From the NCBI GenBank assembly GCA_963932465.1, contig OZ010787.1, positions 36,150,087 through 36,214,086 of the forward strand: DNA of 64,000 nucleotides, in the 5' to 3' direction. Of the stretch, positions 36,830-48,545 are shown piece after piece (within the stretch, counting starts at the first letter, position 1; the number at the start of each line of letters is the position of its first letter). The position numbers were made by a program, and so were the translations under genes. The notes below the pieces were generated by a model, which ran no database searches, had not been told where the DNA came from, and saw only the letters and a program-made list of their open reading frames with translations. This DNA comes from Maratus speciosus. Its lineage: Eukaryota; Arthropoda; Arachnida; Araneae; Salticidae.

Positions 36830-38585
36830 AAAACGGCCTTCGCGTTTTTCCGCGGCCCTTTGACGAAATTTGCAGTTTTTTTTGCGATTCTTTGAGAGTC
36901 GGTTTTTCTACGCGTCCTTTGTCGGAACATGTACTTTTCGCGATCCTTTGTCTGATTTCGCATTTTTTTTCGCGGCCGAAATTCGCGTTTTTCTGCTGTC
37001 CTTTGACGGAATACACGTTTTTTTCGCGATCCGTTGTCAAAATTTGCATTTTCCACGGTTTTTTGACGAAATTCGCGTTTTTTCCGCGGCACGTTGACGA
37101 AATTCGCGTTCTTCCCGCGATCCTTTTACGAAATTCACGTTTTCTCCGCGATCCTGATCGACAGTTTTTTTGTGATTTTCTGGCGAAATTCGCGTTTTTC
37201 CGCGGCGGAATTCTTCGACGGAATACGCGTCTTTTCGCGATTCTTTGTCAAAATTTGCATTTTTTCAGCGGCTTTTTGACGAAACTCGCTTTCTTTTCCG
37301 GGCCCTCGGACGGAATACGCGTTTTTTTTTTCGTGATCCTACGTCTAAATTTGAGTTTTTTCAGCAACTTTTTGACGAAATTCGCGTTTTTTCTGCAACT
37401 TTTTGACGAAATTCGGGTTTTTTCCGCAATCTTTTGACGAAATTTGCGTTTTTCCACGATCCTTTTTTGAAATTCGCGTTTTTTAAAACGGCCTTCGCGT
37501 TTTTTCGCGGCTCTTTGACGAAATTCATGGCTTTTTTGCGATGCTTTGACGAGATTCTCTTTTTCTACGCAGACTTTGTCGGAATATGAGCTTTTTTTCG
37601 CGATTCTTTGTCGAGTTTCGCATTTTTTTTCCGCGGTCGAAATTTGCGTTTTCTCCATGGGCCTTTGGCGAAAATCGCGATTTTTTGTGATTTTTTGGAG
37701 AAATTTTCCTTTTTTCCTCGGCCCTTCGACGGAATATGCGTCTTTTCGCGATCCTTTGCCAAAATTTGCAGGCTTTTCGACGAAACTCGCTTTCTTTTCC
37801 GCGGCCCTTCAACTTAATACGAATTTTTTTCCTTGAACCTTCGTCGAAATTTGCTTTTTTGACGAAATTCGCATTTTTTCCGCCGTCCTTTGACGAAATT
37901 CGCCGTTTTTTCCGTGGCCCTTTGACAAAATTCGCGGTTTTTTGGGATAATTTGACGAGATTAGCTTTTTCTACGTTGCCCTTTGTTGGAATACGTCCTT
38001 TCTCTCGCGATCCTTTATCGAGTTATGCGGTTTTTTTTGCTGCCCTTCGACGAAATCGCATTTTTTGCAATTTTTTGACGAAATCGCGTTTTTTGCAATC
38101 TTTTGACGAGATTCGCGTTTTTCGAGGCCCTTCGACGGGATACGCATTTTTTTTCGCCATCCTTTGTCGAAATTTGCGTTTTTGCGGGGTTTTTTTTGTG
38201 AAATTCGCGCTTTTTTCGCGGCTTTTTGACAAAATTCGCATTTTATACACTCTTTCCTCGTCTTTTTCACGAAATTCGCATATTTTTACGATCCTTTAAC
38301 GAAATTCACGTTTTTTTGCAATCCTTTGCCGAAATTCGCGTTTTCTCCACGGCCCTTTGATGGAATATGTTTTTTCGACATCAATTGTCGAAATTCGCGT
38401 TTTTTCCGCGATCCCTTGATGAACGTCACTTTTTTCCTGGAGTCGTTTGGCGAAATTCACGTTTTTTCAGTGGTCATTAGACGAAATTCGCGTTTCCTCG
38501 CGGTCGTTAGACAAAATTCGCATTTCCTCCGCGGTCATTTGACAAAAATTGCATTTCCTCCGCGATCCTATGACGGATTTTTTTA
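36830..38585 (-). repeat. Minisatellite field B2, inverted, ~56 copies with higher-order structure
   Basis: Units as in field B1. The block word AAAACGGCCTTCGCGTTTTT occurs at 36830 and again at 37485. The series of variant units that follows each (gaps, CGGAATACGCG variants, GTCGGAA variants) runs in the same order, indicating a higher-order period of about 655 bp. Related variant order also appears in field B1. Long open frames here (up to 187 codons) are repeat artefacts. Confidence 0.88.
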
Positions 38586-39196
38586 AATTTTTGGAACCTC
38601 ATGCCTTAAATTTTTGGAAATTTTGGAACATAATCACCCCTGCCCCCCCCCCCCCCCTTCCAAACTCTGGCTGCGCCCCCCTCCTTCACCCATTATTGTC
38701 AAAAATGATTTCCGCTTACAACAAAATTCAACGTGTTTCGTAAGATATGGAATGTTATGGAAATTTAAGTCAGCCCACCCCCCCCCCAAAATAAAATCCT
38801 GCATACGCCACTGTCACTTGGTACACATAGTTTTTCTCCACATAAACTGAAATGTCACTAAAGTGAATTTTCTCTTTTCAAAGCTGGAGCATACTGAAAC
38901 CTAAAGTACCACTTTATGCTAACAGCTCCCATTGGCATATATGTGTCATAGGCTAATTGAGAAATCGGGCACTTTGCAAAGAGAAGGGCTAATTGGAGAA
39001 ACATTTCCCTTTTTCTAATAACCTGAAATTCTTCAGGTTTATTGCTAAGAGCCTAGAGAGCATTAGGCTAATTGGAATATGGCCATTTACTTTTCAATCA
39101 GCCTGATAATGTTTAGGCTTATTGCAAAGAGCCTATGCAGTTTTAGGCTAATTCGAAAATGACTAGCTGTTTGTCCTCCAAATATCATGTTGTACC

Positions 39197-40906
39197 AAAC
39201 CCAAAATCAACAAAAAATTTAATTAAAAAATTACATCAAACCATAACCTGATCTGAACACAGCAAAATAATTTCTGTAGGCACCACAACTGACCCAAACC
39301 AGAAAATTCTATTTGAAGTTTACCCGATCCGAACCAGAGAAAAATAATCCATCAAACTGCAACACGATCTGAACACAACAAAATAATTTTCATAGACACG
39401 CAACCTGACCCAAACCTAAAAATTCCATTTGAAATCAACCCAAACCAGGCAAAGAAATTTAATCAAACTGCAACTCATTCCAAACATGACAAAATTGTTT
39501 TCATCGACATGCAACTCAGCCCAAACTTGAAAACTCCACTTGACGTCAACCTGAAACAGGAACCGAACCCAATAAGCTTTTTTTTAACCGTAACCCAATC
39601 TGAGCCTGAAAAAATAATTTCCGTTGATTATGCAACCCAAACCTGAAAATTCCATTTGAAGTCAACTGAAACCCAACAAAAAAAAAATCCATTGAACTGC
39701 AACCTGATCTGAACTGGACAAAATTTTTGTTAATACACAAACCAACCCAAACCTGAAAATTCTATTTGAAGACAACCCGGCCTGAACCCGACAAAGAAAT
39801 TCCATCAAACCGCAAAATAATCTGAACATGATAAAATTATTTCATTCAACATATAACCTGACCTGAACATGAAAATTTCATTTGATGTCAACCTGAAACC
39901 CGACACATCCCCAACAAGAAAAATTTTACTGAACCATAACACAATCTGAACACAACAAAATAACTTGCGTCGCTGCACAAACTGACCCAAAGATGAGAAA
40001 TGCCATTTGAAACCAACCCGAACCCAGCAAAGAAATTCCATCAAACCTAACAAAATTTCCATCAACATGCAACCTGACCTGACCCGAACCTGAAAATTCC
40101 ATTTGACATCAACACGGATCACGACCTGATACAGAATTGTCTGCTACTCGGGGATTTTACTATATTTAAATATTAAAGAAAATAGATATGTCCATTTTTC
40201 AAAATAAAAGTTAAAGTTGGTATTAGTTATGTAATTGTAGACGGCTTTTATAATTGCATTAAAAGATGAATTAATTTCCTTTCATTTAGTGTTCAGGTTC
40301 AGGTATGTTTAGTTCGGCTTGGGTACCATGTCAACAGAAATTATTTTCAGATTGAGTTGTGGTTCAATAGAATTATGCATGTTGGGTTTGCGTCTAATTT
40401 TGGATTGATGTCAAGTGGAAATTTCAGGTTCAGATCTGGTTGCATGCCAACAGACATTATTTTGTCGTGTTCAATTTGGGTTGCAGTTCGGTGAAATTGT
40501 TTTCTCAGGTTCAGTTCAGGCTTTGGGTGTTCTTCAAAAGGAATTTTGGAGTTTGGGTCTGGTTGCATGTCAACAGAAATTATTTTGTCCTGTTCGGATC
40601 CAGTTGCAGTTTGATGGAATTTTTATGTCTGGTTCAATTCAGGTTTCAGGTTCACTTCGAATTATTAAATTTTCAGATTCAGATTGGGTTACAGTTTGAT
40701 GGAATTTGTTGTGGTGCTATGGAATTTTTTTTGTTGGTTTCGAGGTGGCTTGCAGGTTGACTTCTAATAGAATTCTCAAGTTTGGGTCCAGTTGCGTCTT
40801 GGCAGAAATTATTTTGTTGTGTTAGGATTGAGTTGTGGCTCGATGGGTATTTTCTTTGTTGAGTTCAGGTTGACTTCAAATGGGATTTTCAGGTTAAGGT
40901 CAGGTA
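39197..40906. mobile_element. Inserted inverted tandem array (~110-bp unit), 1.7 kb
   Basis: Left arm 39197-40130 repeats a unit with AACCTGAAAATTCCATTTGA, CATCAAACTGCAACCTGATC and CAAAATAATTTCCAT. The right arm about 40285-40906 has the same unit inverted, as in TCAAATGGGATTTTCAGGTT. A ~155-bp unrelated spacer (40131-40285) separates them. Removing the segment restores GTTGTAC...CAGTGATG, which is continuous in the other end of the host foldback element, so it is an insertion. The open frames in both arms are repeat artefacts. Confidence 0.82.
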
Positions 40907-41060
40907 CAACCAGTGATGTTGGATGGGTAAATACCAAGCGTGTAGGTATTTATTTTTTGGGTAGATATACCTGGATATTTACTCAAGCCTGGGGTATATA
41001 CCTGAAAACTGGTATTTTCATATTTCAATGGAAAAAATCATAATGCTCAAAAATGTTTTG

Positions 41061-42985
41061 TGATCACAGGGAAAAATGAACACAGTGGAACATCCTTTCA
41101 AAATGTATTTATTTTACATGTTTTAATTTCATATTTGTACTTATCGATAGAAATATAGTAAAGAATATTTTTAACCTTAAATCATGTGGTCATTTCACAA
41201 CTTATTCATTTTGTTGTTTTTATCTACCAAAAGCAATTTTTTTTTTGTTTAGAATTTTAGATATTTTGTTAATAAAGATAAGAAGTAGAGAAGAAAAAAT
41301 AGTTAAAGTCTAAAGATAACACTCGTTTATTTTAAACTTTATTCAAAATTACAGTGGGTCATCCTGAAAAGGGTTACAGTAGACTACTCTTTTATACTAA
41401 TATAATAATGAAATTTTCAATAGAAAACTTAAGTAGATAAACGTTTCCCTTTTTTCGTTTAAAATAAAAACTGCTGTTATGAATATGTTCTAGTATATTT
41501 TGCTTTTTACTTCACATTTAAAAAGGAGAAATTGTTCAATACTTTTGCAAAATTGTAATATTTTAAAGAATGTGGCTATTAGTTCATATAACATCGATAA
41601 AATTTCCTTATTTTTTAAAGAAAATAAGTTATAATACTTAAGGCATATATAACTAAGCTTATTCTCTACCTTTTTATGTGCTATAACTGAAGTAATCAGG
41701 ATGTTGCGAAGGAAATTGGTCTCTAAATTATGTTACTTACATACATTTAAAACATGGTAAATAATTTTTATTTCAGCTTGAATATGTAAAATCTTTTTAA
41801 GTATATCTATAGGAATACAATGACATTGTACATAATTTAAAAAAAAAATATTTTTATTCATATGAAATGAATTGTTTGTGTTTTATACTATTTAATACAT
41901 TGAAAAATATGACTAAAGATTTCTAATAAAGTACATTTCTCTTTAACTAGGTTTTAATATTGCAATTTATTCTTCATCTTTCATGTTATACCATGCTTCG
42001 TGTGGTGTCCCACTGTATGGACACCACAAGAACTACAGGGATTACCAACATACAAGAGGGTTACACATTTTAAGCTTTTTTTTTAACACTAGGACTTCCC
42101 TCAGAGGGATTAGTCTGAGCGATGTTAGTGAGAACATAATTTAATAATAACTCGTGACAAGAATATAAAATGAGATGCTATATTTAATTGACAATACATG
42201 GGCTGTCTGAAAAATATTCAACCTTTGTCCGAAAAAAATATATAAGTTACCTGACAGGATTAGTACCCTTATTACTTTTGAGGTAGGCCCCTTGTGCCTT
42301 CACACAAACAAATTGGCATTGACTGCAGCGTAAGTTATGTCACGAGATCTGGAATATCTTATCTGCATAACCTTTGAGCTTTGGAAATGCTGTTTCGAGT
42401 AATTTACAAATCCGTACATATTTATCCACCAAATCATGCAAGGTAAAATACGTCAATATTAACCCAATTAAAAAAATTTACCCGAATAAGTTACTATATA
42501 AAAAATCATCTAATGACAGTTGAGAAAAATACCTTATGATTAAATCTCTAAATTAGTGAAGCTGAAAAAAAATTGCATATCAAATTTAAACAGACACTTT
42601 TGCCCAGAGAAGTAACATTTTGGCAAGTACTTTCATGCAAACTATTTGCTGTTTCATGCCAACATTTATTCAATGTTAGCACAACTTATTCAATGCTAGA
42701 TAAGTAGCTACCCATTTTGTTGCATGTTTGGTTTTTTGGGGAGGGGGATGTAGTTTTATTAAATATTTAAAGTTTCTATACCTAACAATGTAAATGAATG
42801 ATAATTTAGAACGTTTTCAACTTTTTTCATCTTTTTAATATTTGTATTTTTTAGAAGCTATTCTTATAGAGCATTTAATTTTAAAAGTATCCCATACAAA
42901 AATTACAACTTGATAAAATGTTTTTAGGTCAGCAGTAGCACAGAAAAAAAAAAAACGAAAGTTTGTTCCTGCATCATTTTACGTA
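41061..42985. other. Interior of the foldback element before the 305-bp array
   Basis: AT-rich sequence without a supported gene. A stretch at 42195-42430 (GGGCTGTCTGAAAAATATTC; GGCCCCTTGTGCCTTCACAC) looks like part of a mobile-element end, possibly mariner-type, but no partner end was found. Confidence 0.4.
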
Positions 42986-42989
42986 GCGA

Positions 42990-45900
42990 AATTTTTAGAA
43001 ATTGTTCTATTTCGAGTATTTACGTCTTAAAAGCAACATTCATGCAAATTTTCATCTTTATATTCCTAATAATTCCATGTACTTTGTTATTTAGATCATC
43101 TTTAAAACTTTGTCCACTTTATTTAGTCTTAATTTCGATTTTTTTTAGAATTTGTTCTAATGCGTGCATTGCAGTTTGAATTCTTTCTATAAAGAGCATT
43201 TATATCTTATGAGTTACTACCATGCCAAATTTTAAGTTTCTAGACTCAACAGTATCGCAGAAATTGCAGATTAGATCTTTTTTTATGGTGCTCCCTTTTA
43301 ATTTTTTTTATTAGTTTTTTTTTTAACTGACCGGCATTGACAACTTAAAAAGAATAGCCATGTGAAATTTCAAAATTTCTTTCTTTAAAAATTCCAAATA
43401 TATCGTGATTTAGAAACTTACTAGAACGTTTTAAGTTTACTTCTAACTGTAAAAGTTCGATCCTTATAAAAAGAGTTCATAATGAGTATTTACACCTTAA
43501 AAGTAACTACTGCACAAAATTTCAAATTTCTAGCCCAAACAATATCTCAGAATTCGCATTTTTAGAACTTTTCTGCTCCTGCACCCATGGAGGTTGTTGT
43601 ACCGACATTAAATATAGTCTTTGTTGGAGCAGAGATGCTCACCAACATTTTCAAACCACTATTTGTTAAATCGGCGAGGTAGTTTGTCAGATTACATTCC
43701 ACAAACACACAAACATTACCACTTTATAATATAAAACCTATGTTGGAGCAGTGACTGTCACCATCAATTTGCAACCATTATTTTTTAAATTGGTTTGATA
43801 TTTCCTAAGATTGTGTAGAAATCTCAATTTAGAATATTTTTAGAACGCTTTTCGCACATTTTCACCCCTTATTTCCAATTTTTTTTCGAAACTGTCCTGA
43901 AGATCATTTATATCTAATAAATATGTGCCATGCGTAATTTCAAGTTGCTAGCCCCTACCGATCACAAAAATTGCAATTTAGAACATTTTTTGCTTCTGCA
44001 ACCTCTCAGGTGGTAATGACACTGATATGAAATAGCATCTATGTTAGAGCAGAGCCTGTCCACATCAATTTCCTACCATTACTTTTGAAATCAGTTTGAT
44101 TCTTCCTCAGATTTTTCACAAATCGGTATTTAGAACATTTTTAGAATGCTTTACGTGCATTTTCACCACTTTTAAATTTCAAATTTTTAAACAAATGTTC
44201 TTACAGATCATTTATATCTAATAAGTATATACCATGCCAAATTTCATGAATCTAGGTCCTTCCATAACACAAAAATTGCATTTTTAGAACGTTTTTTGTT
44301 CCTGCACCCCTTTTGAGGTAGTAGAAGCAGATATAAAATATAGCCTATTTTGTAGCAAGAGCTGTCACCATAATTTTTACACCATAATGTTTGAAATCTG
44401 TTCAGTGCTTCTTAAGATTGCATAGAAATTTTAGAACATTTTTTAGAATGCTTTCAATGCATTTTCACCCCTTTTTAAATTTTGATTTATTTAGGAAATG
44501 TTCTTGGAGATCATTGATATCTTATAAGTAACTACCATTCCAAATTTTATGATTCTAGGCCCTATCATAACACAAAAACTGCAACTCAAAATGTTTTTTG
44601 ATCCTGTAACCTCCAGATGGTAGTGACACAAACATAAAATAGAGTCTATGTTAGAGCAAGGGCTGTCACCATCAATTTACAACCATTACTTTTGAAATCG
44701 ATTTGGTACTTCCCAAAATTGCTTAGAAATCACCATTTAGAATGTATTTTAGAACACTTTTCGTGCATTTTCACCCTTTTAAATTTCAATTTTTTTTTTT
44801 AGGAAATGTTTTTAGAGATCATTGATATCTTATAAGTAAATACCATTCCAAATTTCATTATTCTAGGCCAGGGATGGCGAACCTTTTCACATCCACGTGC
44901 CAATTTGTTTCGAAAGTATCTTTTATGTGATCATGATGTGCCAACAATACAAAAAATTAATGGATCAAATAGTAAGGAATCAAAATTACTTAAAATTTTG
45001 TTTTTCACATTAAAAAAATATTGGTGATATTTCATGTTATACTTTAGAAATTCATTTTAAAAATATTATTTCTGTTGTCTCATCTTGGATGCCAAATATT
45101 TTCTATCAGTTTCGTACTTATTTTTAAGATTGTCAAAATAGCAAGCACCAGAATCTGCAACTTTAGTGTCTGGAATTGAAGTCTAAGTTGTTATAATTTT
45201 ACTATCAGCACTTATGCTTATAATACCTTTTAATCTTTCTTTTGCGATAATCTCCTACTTCTCTCTTGTTAAAATTTTGTGAGCTAATATTGAGCTAGAT
45301 TGGGATGCATTAAGTTATATTTCAGTTTCTTCAATCTGTATGACAATGACAACCAACCAAGCTAATCGAATTCAGATAAACAGAGACAATATCTATATTA
45401 ATTAATGCATTTTGTGAAATTCTATATTTTATGTAGAACTTGAATCTATGCCGTGCCAAAAGTAATCTGCAACGTGCCATAGGTTTGCCCTCTCTATTCT
45501 AGGCCCTTCCATAAAACAAAAACTGCAATTTAGAATGTTTTTTGCTCCTGCATTCCCCAGGTGGTAGTGACACAAGCGTAAAATAGAGCGTATGTTAGAG
45601 CAAAGTTGTCACCATCAATTTGCAACCATTACTTTTCAAATCAATTTGATACTTCCTAAAATTACATAGAAATCGCCATTTAGAACATTTTTTAGAACAC
45701 TCTTTGTGCATTTTCACCCCTTTTTAAATTTCAAATTGTTTAGGAAATGTTCTTAGAAATCCTTTATATCTAATAAGTAACTAATATTACAAATTTCATA
45801 TTTCTAGGCCCTTCAGTAACACAAAAATCGCATTTTAAGAGTGTTTTTTGCTCCTACACACCCTTTGGTGTAGTGGAATCGACTTAAGATGTAGCCTATG

Positions 45901-46020
45901 CTCGAACGTGGACTAACACAATCATTTTGATACCATTACTTTTGAAATCGGTTTGGTAGTTCCAGAGATTACCTCCTACAAACAAACAAACAAGCATTAC
46001 TTCTTTATAACATTAGTATA
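42990..46020. repeat. ~305-bp tandem array, about 9 degenerate copies
   Basis: Recurring landmarks are TGCTCCTGCACCCC, GGTAGTGACACAAACATAAA, GTTAGAGCAAAGCTGTCACC-like words, ATTACTTTTGAAATCGGTTT, GCATTTTCACCCCTTTTTAA and CAAATTTCATGATTCTAGGC. Clear unit starts lie near 43570, 43980, 44288, 44590, 45536 and 45840; earlier copies are more decayed. The last unit ends with ACAAACAAACAAAC and TATAACATTAGTATAG, an apparent array terminus. One unit is split by a hAT MITE at 44869. Confidence 0.82.
44869..45496. mobile_element. hAT-type non-autonomous element, 628 bp
   Basis: Flanked by a perfect 8-bp duplication TTCTAGGC (44861-44868 and 45497-45504). Ends CAGGGATGGCGAACC and, read inward, TAGAGAGGGCAAACC match at 11 of 15 positions and resemble widespread hAT ends. 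It interrupts one unit of the 305-bp array; joining the flanks restores the unit. Confidence 0.82.
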
Positions 46021-48030
46021 GACTAAGATATTTTGGCTTTTTTCTTTTAAATAGAAAAAAATCCATATTTATTTTCCTTTTTAAATAGGTTTTATTATAC
46101 TTTAATATTAGTGTGTGCATATTTTGTTTCCTCCATGTGCTGTAATCTGATTTTCAATGAAAACATCTAGCCAGTGAAAATGACATACACTAAATTTCCG
46201 TGACATATGTAGATAAATTGTGCTTTTTTATCAGTTTTGTTAATATAATTTTTAAAGGGTTTGGAACTTATTTTTGATAGTAGGTGCATTCAGTAGATTA
46301 CCCTCATAGGTACCTTCTAGTGCAATCAGAAACTAAATCCAACAAATATTTTTTGAGTTATGCTTGACAAAAGATTTTTATTAGGCATTCATTTAGTAGG
46401 CCATGGCTTTAATATCCATCGTAACTGTATGTGTCCGGAAAGTAATATTGTGCTGTGTATTAGCCTTCGCTTTGCTCAGACAATGATTAAAATTTATGCT
46501 TTCAGAAAATTAATAAATGAAGATGTTATATTCAAAAGAATTTGTTTATGAAAATTTATCTCTAAATTCCAGAAGAAAAAGTAAATTCAAAAATGGTCAT
46601 GTTTGTTCTATTTTTTTCTATGTAGCAATGCTTGAAATATGACAGTAGCTTTCACATTAGTTTAGAAAAATGCTTGCATGTTGTCTGATTGAGATGCTTT
46701 GCCCATCTTTTGCGATTACTGTGTTCTGATTTTTTAGAATGCAAATTACTTAAGCATTTTGTTTTACAAACGTAATCGATATATTGAAGACCATTGCATG
46801 AAGTAACTGTTTGCATGAATGTTTAATTGAATTCAATATCAAGAAGGCATGAAAAATGTTTCTTTTAAATTGCAAGGAAAATTTAGGTAGGGAGAAAATA
46901 TTTGCATCATATTAAAAGCTGAAAAGATAAGTTAATATTGCAGTTAATGAAGAAGCTAATTTGTCTTCTCAATGATAAAATATATTTTTAAATAGTTTGA
47001 TTTTGAAATAGTATTCAAAAAAGGGTCTCCATTTTTTAACCCTTTCATGAGAAAATTACTTTTATTCATAAAATGCTCAAATAGTGTCACCAGACTTTAC
47101 GAATTTATTTGAAAATAAGTAAAAGCTTTTCTTCATGTACTTAATAAAGGGAGAAATTTCATTCCAAAATTCTGGTACTAATATAACTTTTAGGGATTAA
47201 AATTAAGTGGTCCTAAAGAAAAAGGCCCACCCTTCAAGTGTTTCACCATTTATAGAACTTATTAAATCCCTTCAATCAAACTATCCTCCGATCCTTTTAG
47301 TACTTAGAAAATATATTGTAAAAGCACTTATTTCCAGGTATTAAGAAATTACCAAAAATAAAATAGGAGAATAAAAGAACTAAAAGATATCTGAGGAAAC
47401 AAAAATAAGAGACAGGGGTGAATGTAAAACAAGTCTAAACAGTAATGGATAAATTTCCAATATTTTTATCTTAATATTTCCAGTTCTCTAATAATAAATA
47501 TTATTTTGTGATGAAAAGCATTAGAGAACTGAGATGAACTACGAAAACAATGAAGAACAGAAATAGTTTTCAAGTTTGGGAATCCAAAATATTACAGTTC
47601 ATCCCTCTAAGTAGTTTTTGAGTTATATTTAATAAACTACCCACATTGCAATCTGGAACTCTTAATGTTAAACCGTTACTAAACAAACTTTAAACCTACA
47701 TAACTCATAAAATATTTGGCTGAATTACTTCCCTTTTTGTATGCTAAGGTAAATATTACCGACAACTTAATTATGCTGTCACAATTTCGCAATATTTTCA
47801 TTTTGTATATTATGTATTTGTATATTATTTATATATATTAGTATTTTCTCTTTTAAATTAAAAAAATATCTTTTTGACAAAATGCTTCTCAATAAATACA
47901 TTAGCTTTTTTGTATTCTTCATTATAATTAATTGAGACATTTAAGTTTGATACTTCAATGTAAAGCATTGAGTTCCTTTTAAATTCAACATTGGAAGAAG
48001 TTTAAAGTTCTATTTTTTTTTCTTTCTTTT
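46021..48030. other. Interior of the foldback element after the 305-bp array
   Basis: AT-rich, no supported gene. A short stretch near 47035-47085 resembles the interspersed family at 15135 and 25290. An open frame of 63 codons at 46360-46551 has no recognisable domain. Confidence 0.4.
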
Positions 48031-48545
48031 ATAGTCATCCATCATAACTAATAGCAATAAAAGTGTTTTGCATAGTTATATTCAAATGAAAAATAAATAC
48101 CCAGGTAAATACCCAAATTGGGTATTTACCCTTAAAAATAAATACCCGGGTATTTTACATCACTGGGTACAACACGATATTTGGACAAATGGTTGGTTAT
48201 TTTCTAACCTAAAACTGGACAGATTTTTCACAATATCTAGGCTCTTTGCAATAAGCCTAAATAATATCAGGCTGATTGAGAAATAAATAGCCACATTCCA
48301 ATTATCCTAATGTTCTCTAGGCTCTTTACAATAAGCTTGAAATATATCAGGCCTTTTGGGAAAAGGGAGATGATTCTCTAATTAGCCCACCTCTTTGCAA
48401 GGAGCCAGATTTCTCCTACAACATATGCAATGCATTCTCATGTATCATTTTGGTACTACTATAGTAGTGCTAGTGTCTTTTGCTTTATTTGAGTGCTATC
48501 AACATCCTTTGCTCTTATGTACTATTACTAAAATAAGTAACTAAC

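Larger units (their letters stand above)
34117..38813. mobile_element. 4.7-kb element with hAT-like ends carrying two tandem arrays
   Basis: A perfect 8-bp duplication TCACTTGG flanks the element (34109-34116 and 38814-38821), the length made by hAT transposases. The ends are CATGGGCGTACCC at the left and, read inward, CAGTGGCGTATGC at the right, matching at most positions. Inside are a ~190-bp array (34135-35470), a unique segment (35471-35940), an inverted minisatellite block (35945-36400), a 430-bp unique segment and a larger block of the same minisatellite (36830-38585). Near both ends are long G or C runs. No transposase is seen, so it would depend on another element. It lies between minisatellite field A and the foldback element. 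Confidence 0.7.
38905..48457. mobile_element. 9.5-kb foldback element with ~430-bp inverted ends
   Basis: The left 38905-39196 plus 40907-41060 is the inverted counterpart of about 48030-48457. Both contain forms of GCTCTTTGCAATAAGCCT, AATCAGCCTGATA and GTTGTAC(C)...CAGTGATG, then doublets of GGGTATTTACC. The outermost match is AGTACCA / TGGTACT. The left arm is interrupted by a separate inserted inverted array (39197-40906). The centre carries a ~305-bp tandem array and a hAT MITE. No protein is encoded. A target duplication was not identified, so exact ends are tentative. Confidence 0.72.

Noticed and set aside
32863..38300. Many overlapping open frames of 60-187 codons rich in Lys/Arg/Asn or Phe/Arg
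   Set aside because: They are translations of a ~30-bp minisatellite in several frames on both strands; the same peptide motif simply repeats.
39805..40699. Open frames of about 70-106 codons in the 110-bp inverted array
   Set aside because: Both strands give similar repetitive peptides; no domain, and explained by tandem repetition.
42195..42430. Possible end of a mariner-type element
   Set aside because: Words such as GGGCTGTCTGAAAAATATTC look familiar, but no second end, target duplication or transposase was found.
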